Shown here: piece by piece, positions 26,856-36,397 of the stretch | Position numbering within the stretch: position 1 is the first letter of the stretch | Layout: each line of letters starts with the position of its first letter | From: Paenibacillus sp. SY21-1 | Lineage (GTDB): Bacteria; Bacillota; Bacilli; Paenibacillales; Paenibacillaceae | Direction: 5' to 3' | NCBI RefSeq assembly: GCF_005222705.1 | Contig: NZ_STGF01000008.1 | Coordinates: 1-64,000, forward strand | DNA length: 64,000 nt | Made by a program: the position numbers and the translations under genes | The notes under the pieces: model-generated | The model's input: only the letters and a program-made list of their open reading frames with translations | The model's database searches: none | What the model was told of the DNA's origin: nothing

Positions 26856-28388
26856 ATGGTGGAGCTGTTGACGGCAGCAAGTACGAGCAGGCTTGACATG
26901 AAGGAGATATCCATTGCTTTTCCAGGCGTAAAAGCGTTGACTGACGTCAATTTCCATACGTACGCGGGTAAAGTTCATGCGTTGATCGGGGCAAACGGCG
27001 CTGGCAAGTCGACTCTGATGAAGGTGCTGGCGGGGGCCTACAATCATTATACGGGCGGCATATGGATAGACGGTCAAGAAGTCCATATTCGCACTCCCAA
27101 GGACGCCAAGGATTGCGGCATTCAAATCGTGTATCAGGAAGTCGATACAGCGCTCATTCCGTATCTTTCCGTTGCCGAGAATATCATGCTTGAGAAGACC
27201 GTTCACGGCATGAAGGGCAAGCAGCTAGTCAATTGGGCCGCTTTGCATAAGGAGGCGCGAGCCGTCCTGGATCGGATGGGGGTTGGCGTTTCGACCAGAA
27301 AGCTCGTTCAGGAGCTTACGCTTGCGGAGAAGCAGATGGTGCTTATCGCACGGTCTGTGTCGCTGAAATGCAAATTTCTTATTTTGGACGAGCCGACCGC
27401 GCCACTGAGCCACAGTGAAACCGAGCAATTGTTCAGGCTTGTTCGTTTGTTGAAATCGGAAGGGGTAGGCATTATTTTTATTTCCCATCGCCTGCCGGAG
27501 CTTTATGAGATTTGCGATGATATTACGATCATGCGCGATGGCCGATTCGTGATCAGGGAAGAACTGGCGCGGCTGGACCAGCATGCTGTCGTGGAGCATA
27601 TGCTGGGCTCGCGCATGGATGGACAGTTCCCCGAGCGCAGGGAGAGTCAGGGTGAAGTGATGTTCGAAGCGATTGGCATCCAGGACAAGGACAAGGTGAA
27701 GGGCGTCGATCTGCACATCCGCAAGGGTGAGATTGTCGGACTCGGTGGACTTGTAGGAGCGGGCAAAACAGAGCTTTGCCGCGCGCTGTTCGGGGCATCG
27801 TCAACCTCCACGGGCACCATTCGCTTACATGGACGGACGCTGCGCCAAGCCAGTCCGTATCAAGCGGTTAAGAACGGTCTCGCCTTGGTTCCGGAGGAGA
27901 GACGCAGGGAAGGCATCTTCGTCGAAGAGTCCGTATCGACCAACCTGACCGTTGCCGGCTTAAAGGATTTCACCCGAACGGGATCATGGCTCAGTGCGGC
28001 CAAGGAAAAAGCGGCGGCTGCAGGCATTATCGGCAGCTTGGGCATTAAAACGCCTAACCAAAGGGCGAGGGTAAGAAACCTGTCGGGAGGCAACCAGCAG
28101 AAAATTGCGATCGGCAAATGGCTGCTTGTCGATGCGGACGTGTATATATTCGATGAGCCTACAAAAGGGGTTGACGTTGGCGCGAAGCGGGATATTTACG
28201 AGCTTGCCGCCGAGCTTGCCAGCAGAGGAAAATGTATTTTGTACGCCTCCAGCGAGATTTCGGAAATGCTCGGGCTGACAGATCGAATTTACGTCATGTA
28301 CGACGGCAAGGTGCTTAAAGAATTGCAAACAGCTGACACGACGGAAGAAGAAATATTGCTATACAGTACAGGAGGCCTGCTGACATGA
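26856..28388 (+). CDS. Sugar ABC importer ATPase (RbsA/MglA type)
   Basis: This protein of about 510 residues has two tandem ATPase modules. The first has GANGAGKST, a degenerate signature region (LVQELTLAEKQM) and LILDEPTAPLS. The second has GLVGAGKTE, LSGGNQQK and FDEPTKGVDVG. This tandem design is diagnostic of CUT2 importers. The start is uncertain: the ATG at 26856 is used here, but the TTG at 26868 (after GGTGGAG) also fits, and conserved sequence begins near RLDMKEISIAFPG. Its stop overlaps the permease ATG (ATGA). Confidence 0.9.
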   Translation: MVELLTAASTSRLDMKEISIAFPGVKALTDVNFHTYAGKVHALIGANGAGKSTLMKVLAGAYNHYTGGIWIDGQEVHIRTPKDAKDCGIQIVYQEVDTALIPYLSVAENIMLEKTVHGMKGKQLVNWAALHKEARAVLDRMGVGVSTRKLVQELTLAEKQMVLIARSVSLKCKFLILDEPTAPLSHSETEQLFRLVRLLKSEGVGIIFISHRLPELYEICDDITIMRDGRFVIREELARLDQHAVVEHMLGSRMDGQFPERRESQGEVMFEAIGIQDKDKVKGVDLHIRKGEIVGLGGLVGAGKTELCRALFGASSTSTGTIRLHGRTLRQASPYQAVKNGLALVPEERRREGIFVEESVSTNLTVAGLKDFTRTGSWLSAAKEKAAAAGIIGSLGIKTPNQRARVRNLSGGNQQKIAIGKWLLVDADVYIFDEPTKGVDVGAKRDIYELAAELASRGKCILYASSEISEMLGLTDRIYVMYDGKVLKELQTADTTEEEILLYSTGGLLT

Positions 28389-29377
28389 AGGCAGTCAACG
28401 CCGCAAAAGACAAACCAACGTTTCAAATTTTTGATTTTCTGTACAAATACGGAACGCTGATTACGATTTTATTGCTAATAGTCGTATTCGGCGCCTTTAC
28501 CGACAATTTTCTAAACGGAACCAACATCATAAATATACTGCGTTCGATTTCCATTGTTACGATAATCGCTATCGGCTTGACCGTATCGCTAACCGTTGGC
28601 GGATTTGACCTGTCAGTCGGATCGGTGGCGTCGCTGGCCAATGCCATCGTCATTTCCATGTTTGTCTGGCATGATATGCAATTTGGACTTGGCATCGCGA
28701 TTGCCATCATTTTTTGCCTTGCTGTCGGCTTGATTAACGCCTTTCTGGTTATTAATTTTAAAATTCAGGATATGCTGATGACGCTTGCGACGATGTTTAT
28801 CTTTCAAGGGGTAGCACTTACCTATACGCGCGGCGCAACAGTTTCGCAAAACATGATCATGCCTAATGGCGATTTCGCTACGGGTACGATTCCCGCCTCA
28901 TTCGGCAAGCTTGGTCAGGTGCCGGGCATCATTATTATTATGCTGATTATCGTAATCGTCGTTCATTTGTTTCTAACCTATACCAAGCATGGTCGCTATA
29001 TGTATATGATAGGCGGAAATCAGGAGGCGGCCAAGCTTTCTGGCATTGCAGTCAGCCGCTACAGGCTGCTGGCCTATCTGATTTCAGCGCTGTTCGCTGC
29101 AATCGGGGGCGTTATTCTTGGAGCCCGGGTTCTGAATGCGGAGGTTAACGCGGGAGGACCGTATTTGATGGACGCGGTTGCCGCTGCGTTTATCGGCTAC
29201 TCTGTCCTTGGCGCAGGCAAGCCCAACGCATTGGGCACGTTCGCGGGAGCGGTGCTGATCGGTATTTTATCAAACGGCCTGATTATGATGTCCGTGCCTT
29301 ATTACGCGATGGATATCGTGAAAGGCGCCGTGCTGGCGCTGGCCCTTGCGATAACGTATTACAAACGGACGCATTAG
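28385..29377 (+). CDS. Sugar ABC importer permease (RbsC type)
   Basis: This 330-residue protein has about ten membrane helices. It shows the family blocks LTVGGFDLSVGSVASL and, later, GGNQEAAKLSGIAVSRYRLLAY (the ATPase-contact loop) and AAFIGYSVLGAGKPNALGTF. It acts as a homodimeric channel with the upstream ATPase and lipoprotein. Start and upstream stop overlap by four bases. A terminator follows, so the operon has three genes and no linked sugar-metabolism gene. Confidence 0.92.
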   Translation: MKAVNAAKDKPTFQIFDFLYKYGTLITILLLIVVFGAFTDNFLNGTNIINILRSISIVTIIAIGLTVSLTVGGFDLSVGSVASLANAIVISMFVWHDMQFGLGIAIAIIFCLAVGLINAFLVINFKIQDMLMTLATMFIFQGVALTYTRGATVSQNMIMPNGDFATGTIPASFGKLGQVPGIIIIMLIIVIVVHLFLTYTKHGRYMYMIGGNQEAAKLSGIAVSRYRLLAYLISALFAAIGGVILGARVLNAEVNAGGPYLMDAVAAAFIGYSVLGAGKPNALGTFAGAVLIGILSNGLIMMSVPYYAMDIVKGAVLALALAITYYKRTH

Positions 29378-29387
29378 CGCATAACCA

Positions 29388-29413
29388 AGCCCAGGCTCGC
29401 AGCCTGGGCTCTT
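29388..29413 (+). terminator. Terminator after the sugar importer
   Basis: AGCCCAGGCT pairs perfectly with AGCCTGGGCT across CGC and is followed by CTTT. Confidence 0.7.
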
Positions 29414-29470
29414 TGCCATTTTGTGCCTGGCTTGCTCGTCTCGCTTAGCAGCGAAGCACTCGCCGCCATG

Positions 29471-29794
29471 TTACCAGCAATAATATTTCTCCCAGAGCTT
29501 TAGCGAATCCTTATGATCGTCCTCCCATTCATGCCAATCCTTGAACCAGTCCTTTTTGTCGTCGAACCAGCCGAACAAGTCATCGAGAAAAGAGGAAGCG
29601 CTGTCATGCTGCTTGCCGGGATTGCTAGTGGTGCCGGTCGATTTAGGCGGAGAGAAAATGGAAAAAAGATTGCTGAAAAAATGGTTTTTCTCGTTGGAGC
29701 CGGAGCTTTTGGACGATGCAAAGGCAGATGCGGGAAAGAGACATAGGCTGATAAGCAGTGTGAGCAAAACCGCTTTTTTCATCGTAGACCTCAT
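29471..29794 (-). CDS. Small secreted protein, function unknown
   Basis: This 107-residue protein has a clear signal peptide (MRSTMKKAVLLTLLISLCLF, cut near ASAFA-SS). The mature part is rich in Ser, Asp and Trp, ending in repeated aromatic/acidic motifs (FGWFDDKKDWFKDWHEWEDD). GGGAGG lies seven bases before the ATG at 29794, and a good promoter is present. No family was recognised. Confidence 0.75.
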   Translation of the reverse strand: MRSTMKKAVLLTLLISLCLFPASAFASSKSSGSNEKNHFFSNLFSIFSPPKSTGTTSNPGKQHDSASSFLDDLFGWFDDKKDWFKDWHEWEDDHKDSLKLWEKYYCW

Positions 29795-29847
29795 GACCTA
29801 ACCTCCCAAATTGGCTGTTATAAAGCACAATAAGTTCTTTATAATGA

Positions 29848-29876
29848 ATTTTATAATAAGTTTCTTCTATTGTAAA
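29848..29876 (-). promoter_or_regulatory. Promoter of the small secreted protein gene
   Basis: Read leftward, TTTACA (29871-29876) and TAAAAT (29848-29853) are 17 bases apart. An inverted repeat TTATAAAG/CTTTATAA (about 29819-29844) overlaps the start point. Confidence 0.65.
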
Positions 29877-29949
29877 TGGCGTATTTTCGCGGGAATTCTG
29901 GTCTGGAGGGCTGGAACGGGGAGATTGAACTATCACAATTTCTAATGGC

Positions 29950-30156
29950 ACTAATCATTTTCAGTAATGAAATAGTGAGAACGGCGTGAGAATGCAAAGG
30001 TTTTTCTAGTTTTTGGAGAAATGGGCCGAAAAGCGGCGCCATGACTGAAATAGCCGCATTGATCGTTTCGCCCAATTGGGTTAGGATAATAGTTGAATGT
30101 TTAAGTGCGAGCTTGGTAAAAAAAGAAGATTTTATGTCGATGCGAGGTGGATTTTG
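29950..30156 (+). promoter_or_regulatory. cysJ upstream region: promoter and two dyads
   Basis: TTGATC (30059-30064) and TAGGAT (30082-30087) are 17 bases apart, with the palindrome CCCAATTGGG in the spacer. Further upstream, near 29951-29977, is an imperfect dyad ACTA...TTTCA-GTAA-TGAAATAGT that could be an activator or repressor site. No T-box or S-box leader was recognised. Confidence 0.5.
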
Positions 30157-32019
30157 TTGCAACTTCAAGTAACGAACAGTCCGTTTAATCAGGAACAGGT
30201 CGAGCTGCTTAATCGGCTTCTGCCAACTTTAACAGAATCGCAGCATGTGTGGCTAAGCGGATATTTATCCGCACGTTTTGCTTCCGCGGCTCCGGCCTCG
30301 GCGGTGCTGCAAACGGCGGCCGCGACAGCGGTCATCGAGGAGCCGGCTCCGGTCGTCAGCTTGCCGGCAGCTTCCCGCGAGGTTACCGTGCTTTTCGGAT
30401 CGCAGACGGGCAATAGCCAGCGGCTCGCCGGAGCTCTGGCCCGCAAGCTCGAGGAGAACGGCTTCCTGCCGACCGTTTCTGCGATGAACAAGTTTAAACC
30501 GAACGGGCTCAAAAAGGTGGAAAACTTGCTCATCGTAGCGAGTACGCATGGCGAAGGAGAGCCGCCGGACAACGCGATTTCGTTCCATGAGTTTCTCTAC
30601 AGCAAACGGGCACCGCAGCTGGAAGAGACTCATTTCTCAGTGCTGTCTCTTGGCGATACGTCCTATGAGTTTTTCTGCCAAACCGGCAAGGATTTCGACA
30701 AGCGTCTGGAGGAGCTTGGCGCCAAGCGCCTGACAGAGCGCGCCGATTGCGACCTGGATTACGATGAGCCGGCAGCGGATTGGACGCAGCGTGTTATCGC
30801 TGCGCTTAACGAGCGTGTCAACGGTTCGGCAGCAGCAGCCTCCGCTCCTGCAGAGGCAGTCGCAGCGGTGGCCGCAGAAGCGGCCGCTTCCGCCTATTCC
30901 CGGACGAATCCGTTCAAGGCCGAAGTATTGGCCAACATTAATTTGAACGGGCGCGGCTCCGATCGTGAAACAAGGCATTTGGAGCTGTCGCTTGAGGGCT
31001 CGGATCTCAGCTATGAGCCAGGAGATTGCCTGGGCATTTTCCCGGAGAATCATCCGGAGCTGGTTGAAGCGCTGCTTCAGCAGTTTGGCTGGAGCGCGGA
31101 TGAGATTGTACCTTTTAACAAAAAAGGCGATTCAGGCTCGCTGCGCGAGGCGCTCACGTATCATTATGAAATTACGGTGCTCACGAAGCCGCTGCTGGAG
31201 CAGGCAGCGGAGCTGACGCCGGACAGCAGCCTTGCAGAATTGCTGGCTCCCGGCAATGAACAGCAATTGAAACAATACATCGAGGGACGGGATTTGCTCG
31301 ATCTTGCTGAAGACTTTGGCCCGTGGAAATCTACGGCAAAGGAATTTGTAGGTATTTTGCGCAAGCTTCCGGCACGTCTGTATTCCATCGCAAGCAGCTT
31401 TAAAGCGAACCCTGACGAGGTGCATCTGACGATTCGCGCGGTTCGTTATGAATCGCATGGACGCCAGCGCTACGGGGTATGCTCGGTGCAAACGGCTGAG
31501 CGGCTTCAGGAAGGCGATACGCTGCCGATCTTCATTCAGAACAATCCGAACTTCAAGCTTCCCGCAAATCCGGACACTCCGGTTATCATGATCGGACCAG
31601 GTACAGGCGTGGCTCCGTTCCGGGCGTTCATGGAAGAAAGAGAAGAGCTGGGATCGACCGGGAAAAACTGGCTGTTCTACGGGGACCGTCACTTCGTTAC
31701 GGACTTCTTGTACCAGACCGACTGGCAGCGGATGATCAAGGATGGACCGCTGACGCGCATGGACGTGGCGTTCTCGCGCGATACGGAAGACAAAGTGTAT
31801 GTACAGCAGCGTTTGCTGGAGAACAGCGCAGAGGTGTACAGCTGGCTTGAAGAAGGCGCACATATTTATGTGTGCGGCGATGAGAAGCATATGGCGCATG
31901 ACGTCCATTCGGCGCTTGTTACGATTATCGCGCAAGAAGGCGGTCTCAGCCCGGAGAATGCGGCGGCCAAGCTTTCCGAGCTTCAGGAGCAGCAGCGCTA
32001 CCAGCGCGACGTTTATTAG
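30157..32019 (+). CDS. cysJ: Sulfite reductase flavoprotein subunit
   Basis: CysJ passes electrons from NADPH through FAD and FMN to the CysI haemoprotein, which reduces sulfite to sulfide for cysteine synthesis. The 620-residue protein has a short N-terminal region beginning LQLQVTNSPFNQEQ, as in Bacillus CysJ. A flavodoxin domain follows (VTVLFGSQTGNSQRLA; STHGEGEPPDN), then an Ala-rich linker, the FAD domain (RLYSIASS; GVCS) and the NADPH domain (MIGPGTGVAPFRAF; YVCGDEKHMAHDVH). TTG at 30157 lies seven bases after GAGGTGG. The ATG 20 codons earlier lacks a ribosome site. Confidence 0.95.
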   Translation: MQLQVTNSPFNQEQVELLNRLLPTLTESQHVWLSGYLSARFASAAPASAVLQTAAATAVIEEPAPVVSLPAASREVTVLFGSQTGNSQRLAGALARKLEENGFLPTVSAMNKFKPNGLKKVENLLIVASTHGEGEPPDNAISFHEFLYSKRAPQLEETHFSVLSLGDTSYEFFCQTGKDFDKRLEELGAKRLTERADCDLDYDEPAADWTQRVIAALNERVNGSAAAASAPAEAVAAVAAEAAASAYSRTNPFKAEVLANINLNGRGSDRETRHLELSLEGSDLSYEPGDCLGIFPENHPELVEALLQQFGWSADEIVPFNKKGDSGSLREALTYHYEITVLTKPLLEQAAELTPDSSLAELLAPGNEQQLKQYIEGRDLLDLAEDFGPWKSTAKEFVGILRKLPARLYSIASSFKANPDEVHLTIRAVRYESHGRQRYGVCSVQTAERLQEGDTLPIFIQNNPNFKLPANPDTPVIMIGPGTGVAPFRAFMEEREELGSTGKNWLFYGDRHFVTDFLYQTDWQRMIKDGPLTRMDVAFSRDTEDKVYVQQRLLENSAEVYSWLEEGAHIYVCGDEKHMAHDVHSALVTIIAQEGGLSPENAAAKLSELQEQQRYQRDVY

Positions 32020-32093
32020 AATAGGGAGCCCGGCGGTTGAGCGCCGGGCAACAGAAGCAGCATTTGTTGCAAACGAGAGGAGTCGGCTGTACG

Positions 32094-33815
32094 ATGGCAA
32101 ATGATCAATTGGTGAAGCCGGTTGGCGGTCCGCCGAGCGAAGTAGAGCATATTAAAATTCGAAGCAATTATTTGCGCGGAGAGCTTGTGGAGAAGCTTGC
32201 CGAGCCGCTTACAGGCGGCCTGCCTGAGGACGAGAATCGTCTGATGAAATTCCATGGCAGCTATATGCAGGATGATCGCGACTTGCGCAACGAGCGCGAG
32301 AAGCAAAAGCTGGAGCCAGCTTACCAGTTCATGCTGCGGATCGTATCTCCAGGGGGAGTAGCTACGCCGGAGCAATGGCTTGTGCTTGACGAGCTGGCGC
32401 AAAAGTACGGCAGCAATTCGTTGCGCGTCACGACACGCCAGGCGTTCCAAATGCACGGCATTCTAAAGTGGAACTTGAAAAAAACGATTAAAACGATTAA
32501 CGATACGCTGCTGACGACGCTTGCCGCATGCGGCGACGTTAACCGCAACGTCATGAGCAACCCGAATCCTTATCAATCCGAGGTGCATGGCGAGGTTTTC
32601 GAATGGGCGCGCAAAATTAGCGATCATTTGGCGCCGCGCACACCTGCCTATCATGAAATTTGGCTGGACGGAGAGAAGGTCGTCAACAGTCTCGACAATG
32701 AAGAGGTTGAACCGATTTATGGTCCTGTTTATTTGCCTCGCAAATTTAAAATCGGACTTGCGGTTCCTCCTTCCAACGACGTCGACGTGTATTCGCAGGA
32801 CTTGGGCTACATTGCGATCATCGAGGAAGGCAAGCTCGTTGGCTTTAACGTTACGGTTGGCGGCGGAATGGGCATGACCCACGGCGACACGGCAACCTAT
32901 CCGCAGCTGGGCAAATTGATCGGCTTCTGCAAGCCCGAGCAAATTATCGATGTTGCAGAGAAAACCGTAACGATTCAGCGCGATTACGGCAACCGTTCTG
33001 TGCGTAAAAACGCCCGTTTCAAATATACGATCGACCGCCATGGTCTCGATTGGTTCGTCAATGAGCTTCATACCCGCATGGGATGGGAGCTCGAAGAAGC
33101 GCGTCCGTTCCATTTTGAGCACAGCGGAGATCGTTACGGCTGGATCAAGGGGACGAACGGCAAATGGAATCTGACCGTATACGTCCAAAGCGGACGCATT
33201 ATCGACAGCGGCGAGCATAAGCTGATGACCGGCTTGCGCGAAATCGCTAAGGTTCACACCGGCGATTTCCGTTTGACTGCGAACCAGAATGTCGTGATTG
33301 CGAACGTATCCGCCCAGAAAAAACGCAAAATCAATGAGCTTGCGGCGCAGTACGGGCTGACTGACGGAGCTCATCTGTCGGCGCTCCGCCGCAGCGCTTT
33401 GTCCTGCGTGGCCCTGCCGACATGCGGCCTCGCAATGGCAGAGGCTGAGCGTTATTTGCCGGGTCTGATCGATACGTTGGATCTAGTAGTCGAGGAAGCT
33501 GGCTTGCGGGATAAGGAAATCAATATCCGCATGACTGGCTGCCCGAACGGCTGCGCAAGACCTGCGCTCGGGGAAATTTCCTTTATCGGCAAGTCTCCCG
33601 GCCGCTACAATATGTATTTGGGCGCCGGCTTCGCGGGCGAACGGTTGAGCAAAATGTATCGTGAGAACATCGATGAGAAAGAAATCGTAGGCACGCTTAC
33701 GCCAATGATTCAGCGCTTTGCCAAGGAACGTGAGGACGGCGAGCATTTCGGCGATTTCGTCGTGCGCACCGGTTATGTATCCGCCGTGCATGACGGCCGG
33801 GAGTTTCATAACTAG
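32094..33815 (+). CDS. cysI: Sulfite reductase haemoprotein subunit
   Basis: CysI carries siroheme and a 4Fe-4S cluster and carries out the six-electron reduction of sulfite. The 573-residue protein has the paired cysteine motifs [16 protein letters not shown] and [10 protein letters not shown] that hold the cluster and siroheme. The Arg/Lys sulfite-binding region lies near [15 protein letters not shown] at 32094 follows GAGAGGAG. It is co-transcribed with cysJ, 74 bases apart. Confidence 0.96.
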   Translation: MANDQLVKPVGGPPSEVEHIKIRSNYLRGELVEKLAEPLTGGLPEDENRLMKFHGSYMQDDRDLRNEREKQKLEPAYQFMLRIVSPGGVATPEQWLVLDELAQKYGSNSLRVTTRQAFQMHGILKWNLKKTIKTINDTLLTTLAACGDVNRNVMSNPNPYQSEVHGEVFEWARKISDHLAPRTPAYHEIWLDGEKVVNSLDNEEVEPIYGPVYLPRKFKIGLAVPPSNDVDVYSQDLGYIAIIEEGKLVGFNVTVGGGMGMTHGDTATYPQLGKLIGFCKPEQIIDVAEKTVTIQRDYGNRSVRKNARFKYTIDRHGLDWFVNELHTRMGWELEEARPFHFEHSGDRYGWIKGTNGKWNLTVYVQSGRIIDSGEHKLMTGLREIAKVHTGDFRLTANQNVVIANVSAQKKRKINELAAQYGLTDGAHLSALRRSALSCVALPTCGLAMAEAERYLPGLIDTLDLVVEEAGLRDKEINIRMTGCPNGCARPALGEISFIGKSPGRYNMYLGAGFAGERLSKMYRENIDEKEIVGTLTPMIQRFAKEREDGEHFGDFVVRTGYVSAVHDGREFHN

Positions 33816-33863
33816 CCCTTCGAGGAGGGGGCCGGCGCTGTCTGGCAGCCATAAAGAAGGGAG

Positions 33864-33893
33864 AAGGGATGACCGGAATGGTCATCCCTTTTT
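33864..33893 (+). terminator. Terminator after cysJI
   Basis: AAGGGATGACC pairs perfectly with GGTCATCCCTT around GGAAT and is followed by a T-run. Confidence 0.85.
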
Positions 33894-33933
33894 GCAGCCG
33901 GCAGGACGGAAGTGAACGAAACAGGAGGGAATT

Positions 33934-34452
33934 ATGGCAGCTATCCGACAAATGCGTTGTGTAACCGATGACGATCTGGCAGCGGCGAGCTTGTTTATGC
34001 TGGAGCAGCGTCATGAGCTTCATCCATCTATTACGGTTATGGATACGTTGACGCTGCTTTGCGACTATATGACGCATGGCCATCTGATGATGAGCGTAAA
34101 CGATAGGCAGGCGGTTATAGGAATTTCGGCTTATTTTTTGGGAACGAGAGAAAAGCAGTTTGAAGATAAGGAAGTAGTCTTTATCGATGTCGGCGTCTTC
34201 TCTAAGGCTTACCGAAGCGGCAGGCAATTTTATCTGGGCTTCTCCTTTATGGTGGATCAAATCATTTCCGAGCATCCGGACGTGAAGGAGCTGCGGTTGG
34301 CGGCGTTGACCGACAATCGCTATTTGCTCAGGCTGTACAGCAAGCTCGCTGCTCCATTGCACGAGCGGGAGAGCGCGTTAGGACCTGAAACCGTATTCGG
34401 CGCTCCAATCAATGAAATAAGCACTACACTAAAACGGTATAATCAATTATAA
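33934..34452 (+). CDS. GNAT-like acyltransferase-fold protein (1)
   Basis: This 172-residue protein has the GNAT strand-helix order: an N-terminal helix pair, a central strand with FIDVGVFSKAYRSGRQFYLGFSFM where an acetyl-CoA loop is expected, and a late ELRLAALTDNRYLLRLYSKLA segment typical of GNAT motif B. The classic Q/RxxGxG/A loop is not clear, so activity is uncertain. AGGAGG precedes the ATG. It shares length and layout with the protein at 34608, and the two flank a 35-codon gene. Confidence 0.65.
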   Translation: MAAIRQMRCVTDDDLAAASLFMLEQRHELHPSITVMDTLTLLCDYMTHGHLMMSVNDRQAVIGISAYFLGTREKQFEDKEVVFIDVGVFSKAYRSGRQFYLGFSFMVDQIISEHPDVKELRLAALTDNRYLLRLYSKLAAPLHERESALGPETVFGAPINEISTTLKRYNQL

Positions 34453-34500
34453 TTAGACAAAAAGATACATATTTTTTCCAAGCCAGAGGAGGTGAATACA

Positions 34501-34608
34501 ATGTTTCCACCAGTTGGGTTTGGCCAGAAGGATGTCAAAAAAGGCAGCGGCTTCGGCAAAATCGTCATTGCAAACGATAATCTGCGAGCGCAGCCGCAAG
34601 CGAAATAA
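34501..34608 (+). CDS. 35-residue mini-protein between two GNAT-like genes
   Basis: ATG at 34501 has an ideal AGGAGGTG six bases upstream. The 35-codon frame begins MFPPVGFGQKDVKKGSGFG and ends NLRAQPQAK. Its TAA shares an A with the ATG of the next gene (TAATG), so the two are translationally coupled. It is basic, Gly/Lys-rich and has no membrane segment or signal peptide. Because the neighbours are acyltransferase-like, a peptide substrate is one possibility. A translation-coupling leader is another. No family was recognised. Confidence 0.65.
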   Translation: MFPPVGFGQKDVKKGSGFGKIVIANDNLRAQPQAK

Positions 34609-35132
34609 TGCCTTATCTTTTCCGGGTTTGTCATTTGGAAATGGATTACGAAACTTATTCAAGGTATGTGCTGACGCATCATGCCGATTTGAACCTTCCT
34701 TATTCCTTCGCGGTCAAGCTAAGCTTTGTTGCCAGTCCGCTTGTGCTTGGCAGAGCGATGCTTGTGCTTGACGAGGAGGGCTACGAGCCTCTAGGAGCGT
34801 TTGGCGTCGTTTATGGGACTGGCGCCCGGCACTATGAGGATCGGCACATTTGCCAGATCGAGCTTGTTTATTTGGCCAGCGAGTATCGCTGCAAGCCTTT
34901 ATTCATTCAGGGGTTGACCAGATTGCTTGCCGAGGCGAAAGCGGACAATCCGGATATAGACCTGGTGCAGTTCTGGGCTCCAATGAACGATAGGGGTCTG
35001 GACAAGCTGTTTGCCCGTTTCCGCTCGTTGCCGGGCGCAACGGCGACACAGGTGAATGATTTGATGCTGCATGCCGTTTCTTATCGCGAGCTGATCGCCT
35101 ACTGCGAATCGTTTGCAAGGATGGAGCAATGA
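34608..35132 (+). CDS. GNAT-like acyltransferase-fold protein (2)
   Basis: This 174-residue protein has the same overall arrangement as the protein at 33934: a central IELVYLASEYRCKPLFIQGLTRLLAEA helix-strand unit and a later VQFWAPMNDRGLDKLFARF segment. It resembles GNAT enzymes but lacks an obvious acetyl-CoA loop. Its ATG is embedded in the stop of the 35-codon gene and has no independent ribosome site, so translation should depend on that gene. Confidence 0.65.
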   Translation: MPYLFRVCHLEMDYETYSRYVLTHHADLNLPYSFAVKLSFVASPLVLGRAMLVLDEEGYEPLGAFGVVYGTGARHYEDRHICQIELVYLASEYRCKPLFIQGLTRLLAEAKADNPDIDLVQFWAPMNDRGLDKLFARFRSLPGATATQVNDLMLHAVSYRELIAYCESFARMEQ

Positions 35133-35148
35133 AAGCTTTATGTAGGTA

Positions 35149-35178
35149 AGCCAGCGGGTTCTCGCTGGCTTTTTTTTA
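35149..35178 (+). terminator. Terminator after the GNAT-like cluster
   Basis: AGCCAGCG pairs with CGCTGGCT around GGTTCT, followed by TTTTTTT. Confidence 0.88.
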
Positions 35179-35555
35179 ATTTTAAAAGTTTGAATGATTC
35201 ATGTTTGTAAGCGGCTTTTCATTCATCGCGAAACGTTAGCTTTGCCGCCAGAGGACGACATCAGTTGTTTACGCCTGGTTGCCGGATCATGAGGGAATCG
35301 CGTAAAAGCGACTCGTTCTTATTTGAAACACGCTCTCTCGGCCGACAGCCGATGGGTGAGTCTTCTGAACCTGTTCATCTGCCCATGTCATAGGTCTGGA
35401 GAATTAATTACAAGGATTCAGACAGCTTTTGACAAATCAGGTGTTTTGTTATTATCCTGAAAGGGTATGAACGTAAAAAGACTGCTTACATAATGCTATG
35501 GCTGCAGTTGACGATATTTTCGACAACAGCCTAATGAACAATGGGAGGCATGAAC
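35179..35555 (+). promoter_or_regulatory. Leader of the STM4015-4011-like operon
   Basis: This 377-base region contains TTGACA (35429-35434) with a weak TTATCC 17 bases on, leaving about 90 bases of leader. Upstream of that promoter, about 35230-35400, lies a stretch with small hairpins such as TCGGC-CGACA-GCCGA that no feature explains. No ORF with a ribosome site and no known riboswitch was recognised. Confidence 0.45.
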
Positions 35556-36395
35556 ATGTCCGAAGTGAAATTATCCATCGATTATGATCAGTATGAAAGC
35601 GGAGTGCAGATGACCAAGCTTATCGAGGAGCTTGCGGCAAACGAGCAAAGCGCTTCGCTTGAGAGCCTGATTATCGGGGATTGGGGCGGCGCCTATGAGA
35701 ACAGCTCCGATGAGATCGTCGAGGCGCTTGTGCGATTAAAGGATCGTTTTCCTTCGCTTCGCAAGCTTTTTATCGGGGATATGAGCTTTGAGGAATGCGA
35801 GGTTTCGTGGATTAACCAGAGCAATCTGGGACCGCTACTCGGCGCTTATCCGCAATTGCGCTCCTTGACGATAAAAGGAAGCACGGGACTGGAGCTGGAG
35901 CCTGCCGCGCATGAGCGGCTGCAGGAGCTGATCATCATTTGCGGAGGACTTGGCAAAAACGTGCTTGCAAGCCTTGCAGGGGGGCACTTTCCCGAGCTTG
36001 AGAAGCTGGAGCTGTATTTGGGCGTAGACAATTACGGCTTTGATGCCACGCTGGAAGATGTGCTGGCGGTAGCCGTGCCCGGCAAATTTCCGAAGCTTGG
36101 TTATCTAGGCTTGAAGGATAGCGAAATTCAGGACGAAATCGCGATTGCTCTGGCAGATATGCCGATTCTGGATCAGCTGCACACCTTGGACTTGTCGGAA
36201 GGAACGCTCACCGACGAGGGCGCTCAAGCGTTGATCGTCAGCGAGCGCGTCAAGAAGCTTCAAAAGCTGGATTTAAGCTACCACTATATGTCGGAGGGGA
36301 TGATGAAGCGCTGGAGCGATTCAGGGATGAATGTGGATATTAGCGAGGATCAGGGAGAGGATGAGGAGTACCGTTATCCTTCGTTGACGGAGTAA
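35556..36395 (+). CDS. STM4015-family leucine-rich-repeat protein
   Basis: This 279-residue acidic, cytoplasmic protein is built from leucine-rich repeats, for example FPSLRKLFIGDM, YPQLRSLTIKGS, FPELEKLELYLG, FPKLGYLGLKDS and LHTLDLSEGTLTDEGAQALI. It has no signal or membrane segment. Its position and repeat type match the family named after Salmonella STM4015, always found with STM4011-4014-like genes. The repeats probably bind a protein partner or substrate (inference). ATG at 35556 is chosen because GGGAGG lies seven bases upstream. The earlier ATGs at 35541 and 35550 overlap or abut that site. Confidence 0.85.
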   Translation: MSEVKLSIDYDQYESGVQMTKLIEELAANEQSASLESLIIGDWGGAYENSSDEIVEALVRLKDRFPSLRKLFIGDMSFEECEVSWINQSNLGPLLGAYPQLRSLTIKGSTGLELEPAAHERLQELIIICGGLGKNVLASLAGGHFPELEKLELYLGVDNYGFDATLEDVLAVAVPGKFPKLGYLGLKDSEIQDEIAIALADMPILDQLHTLDLSEGTLTDEGAQALIVSERVKKLQKLDLSYHYMSEGMMKRWSDSGMNVDISEDQGEDEEYRYPSLTE

Positions 36396-36397
36396 AG

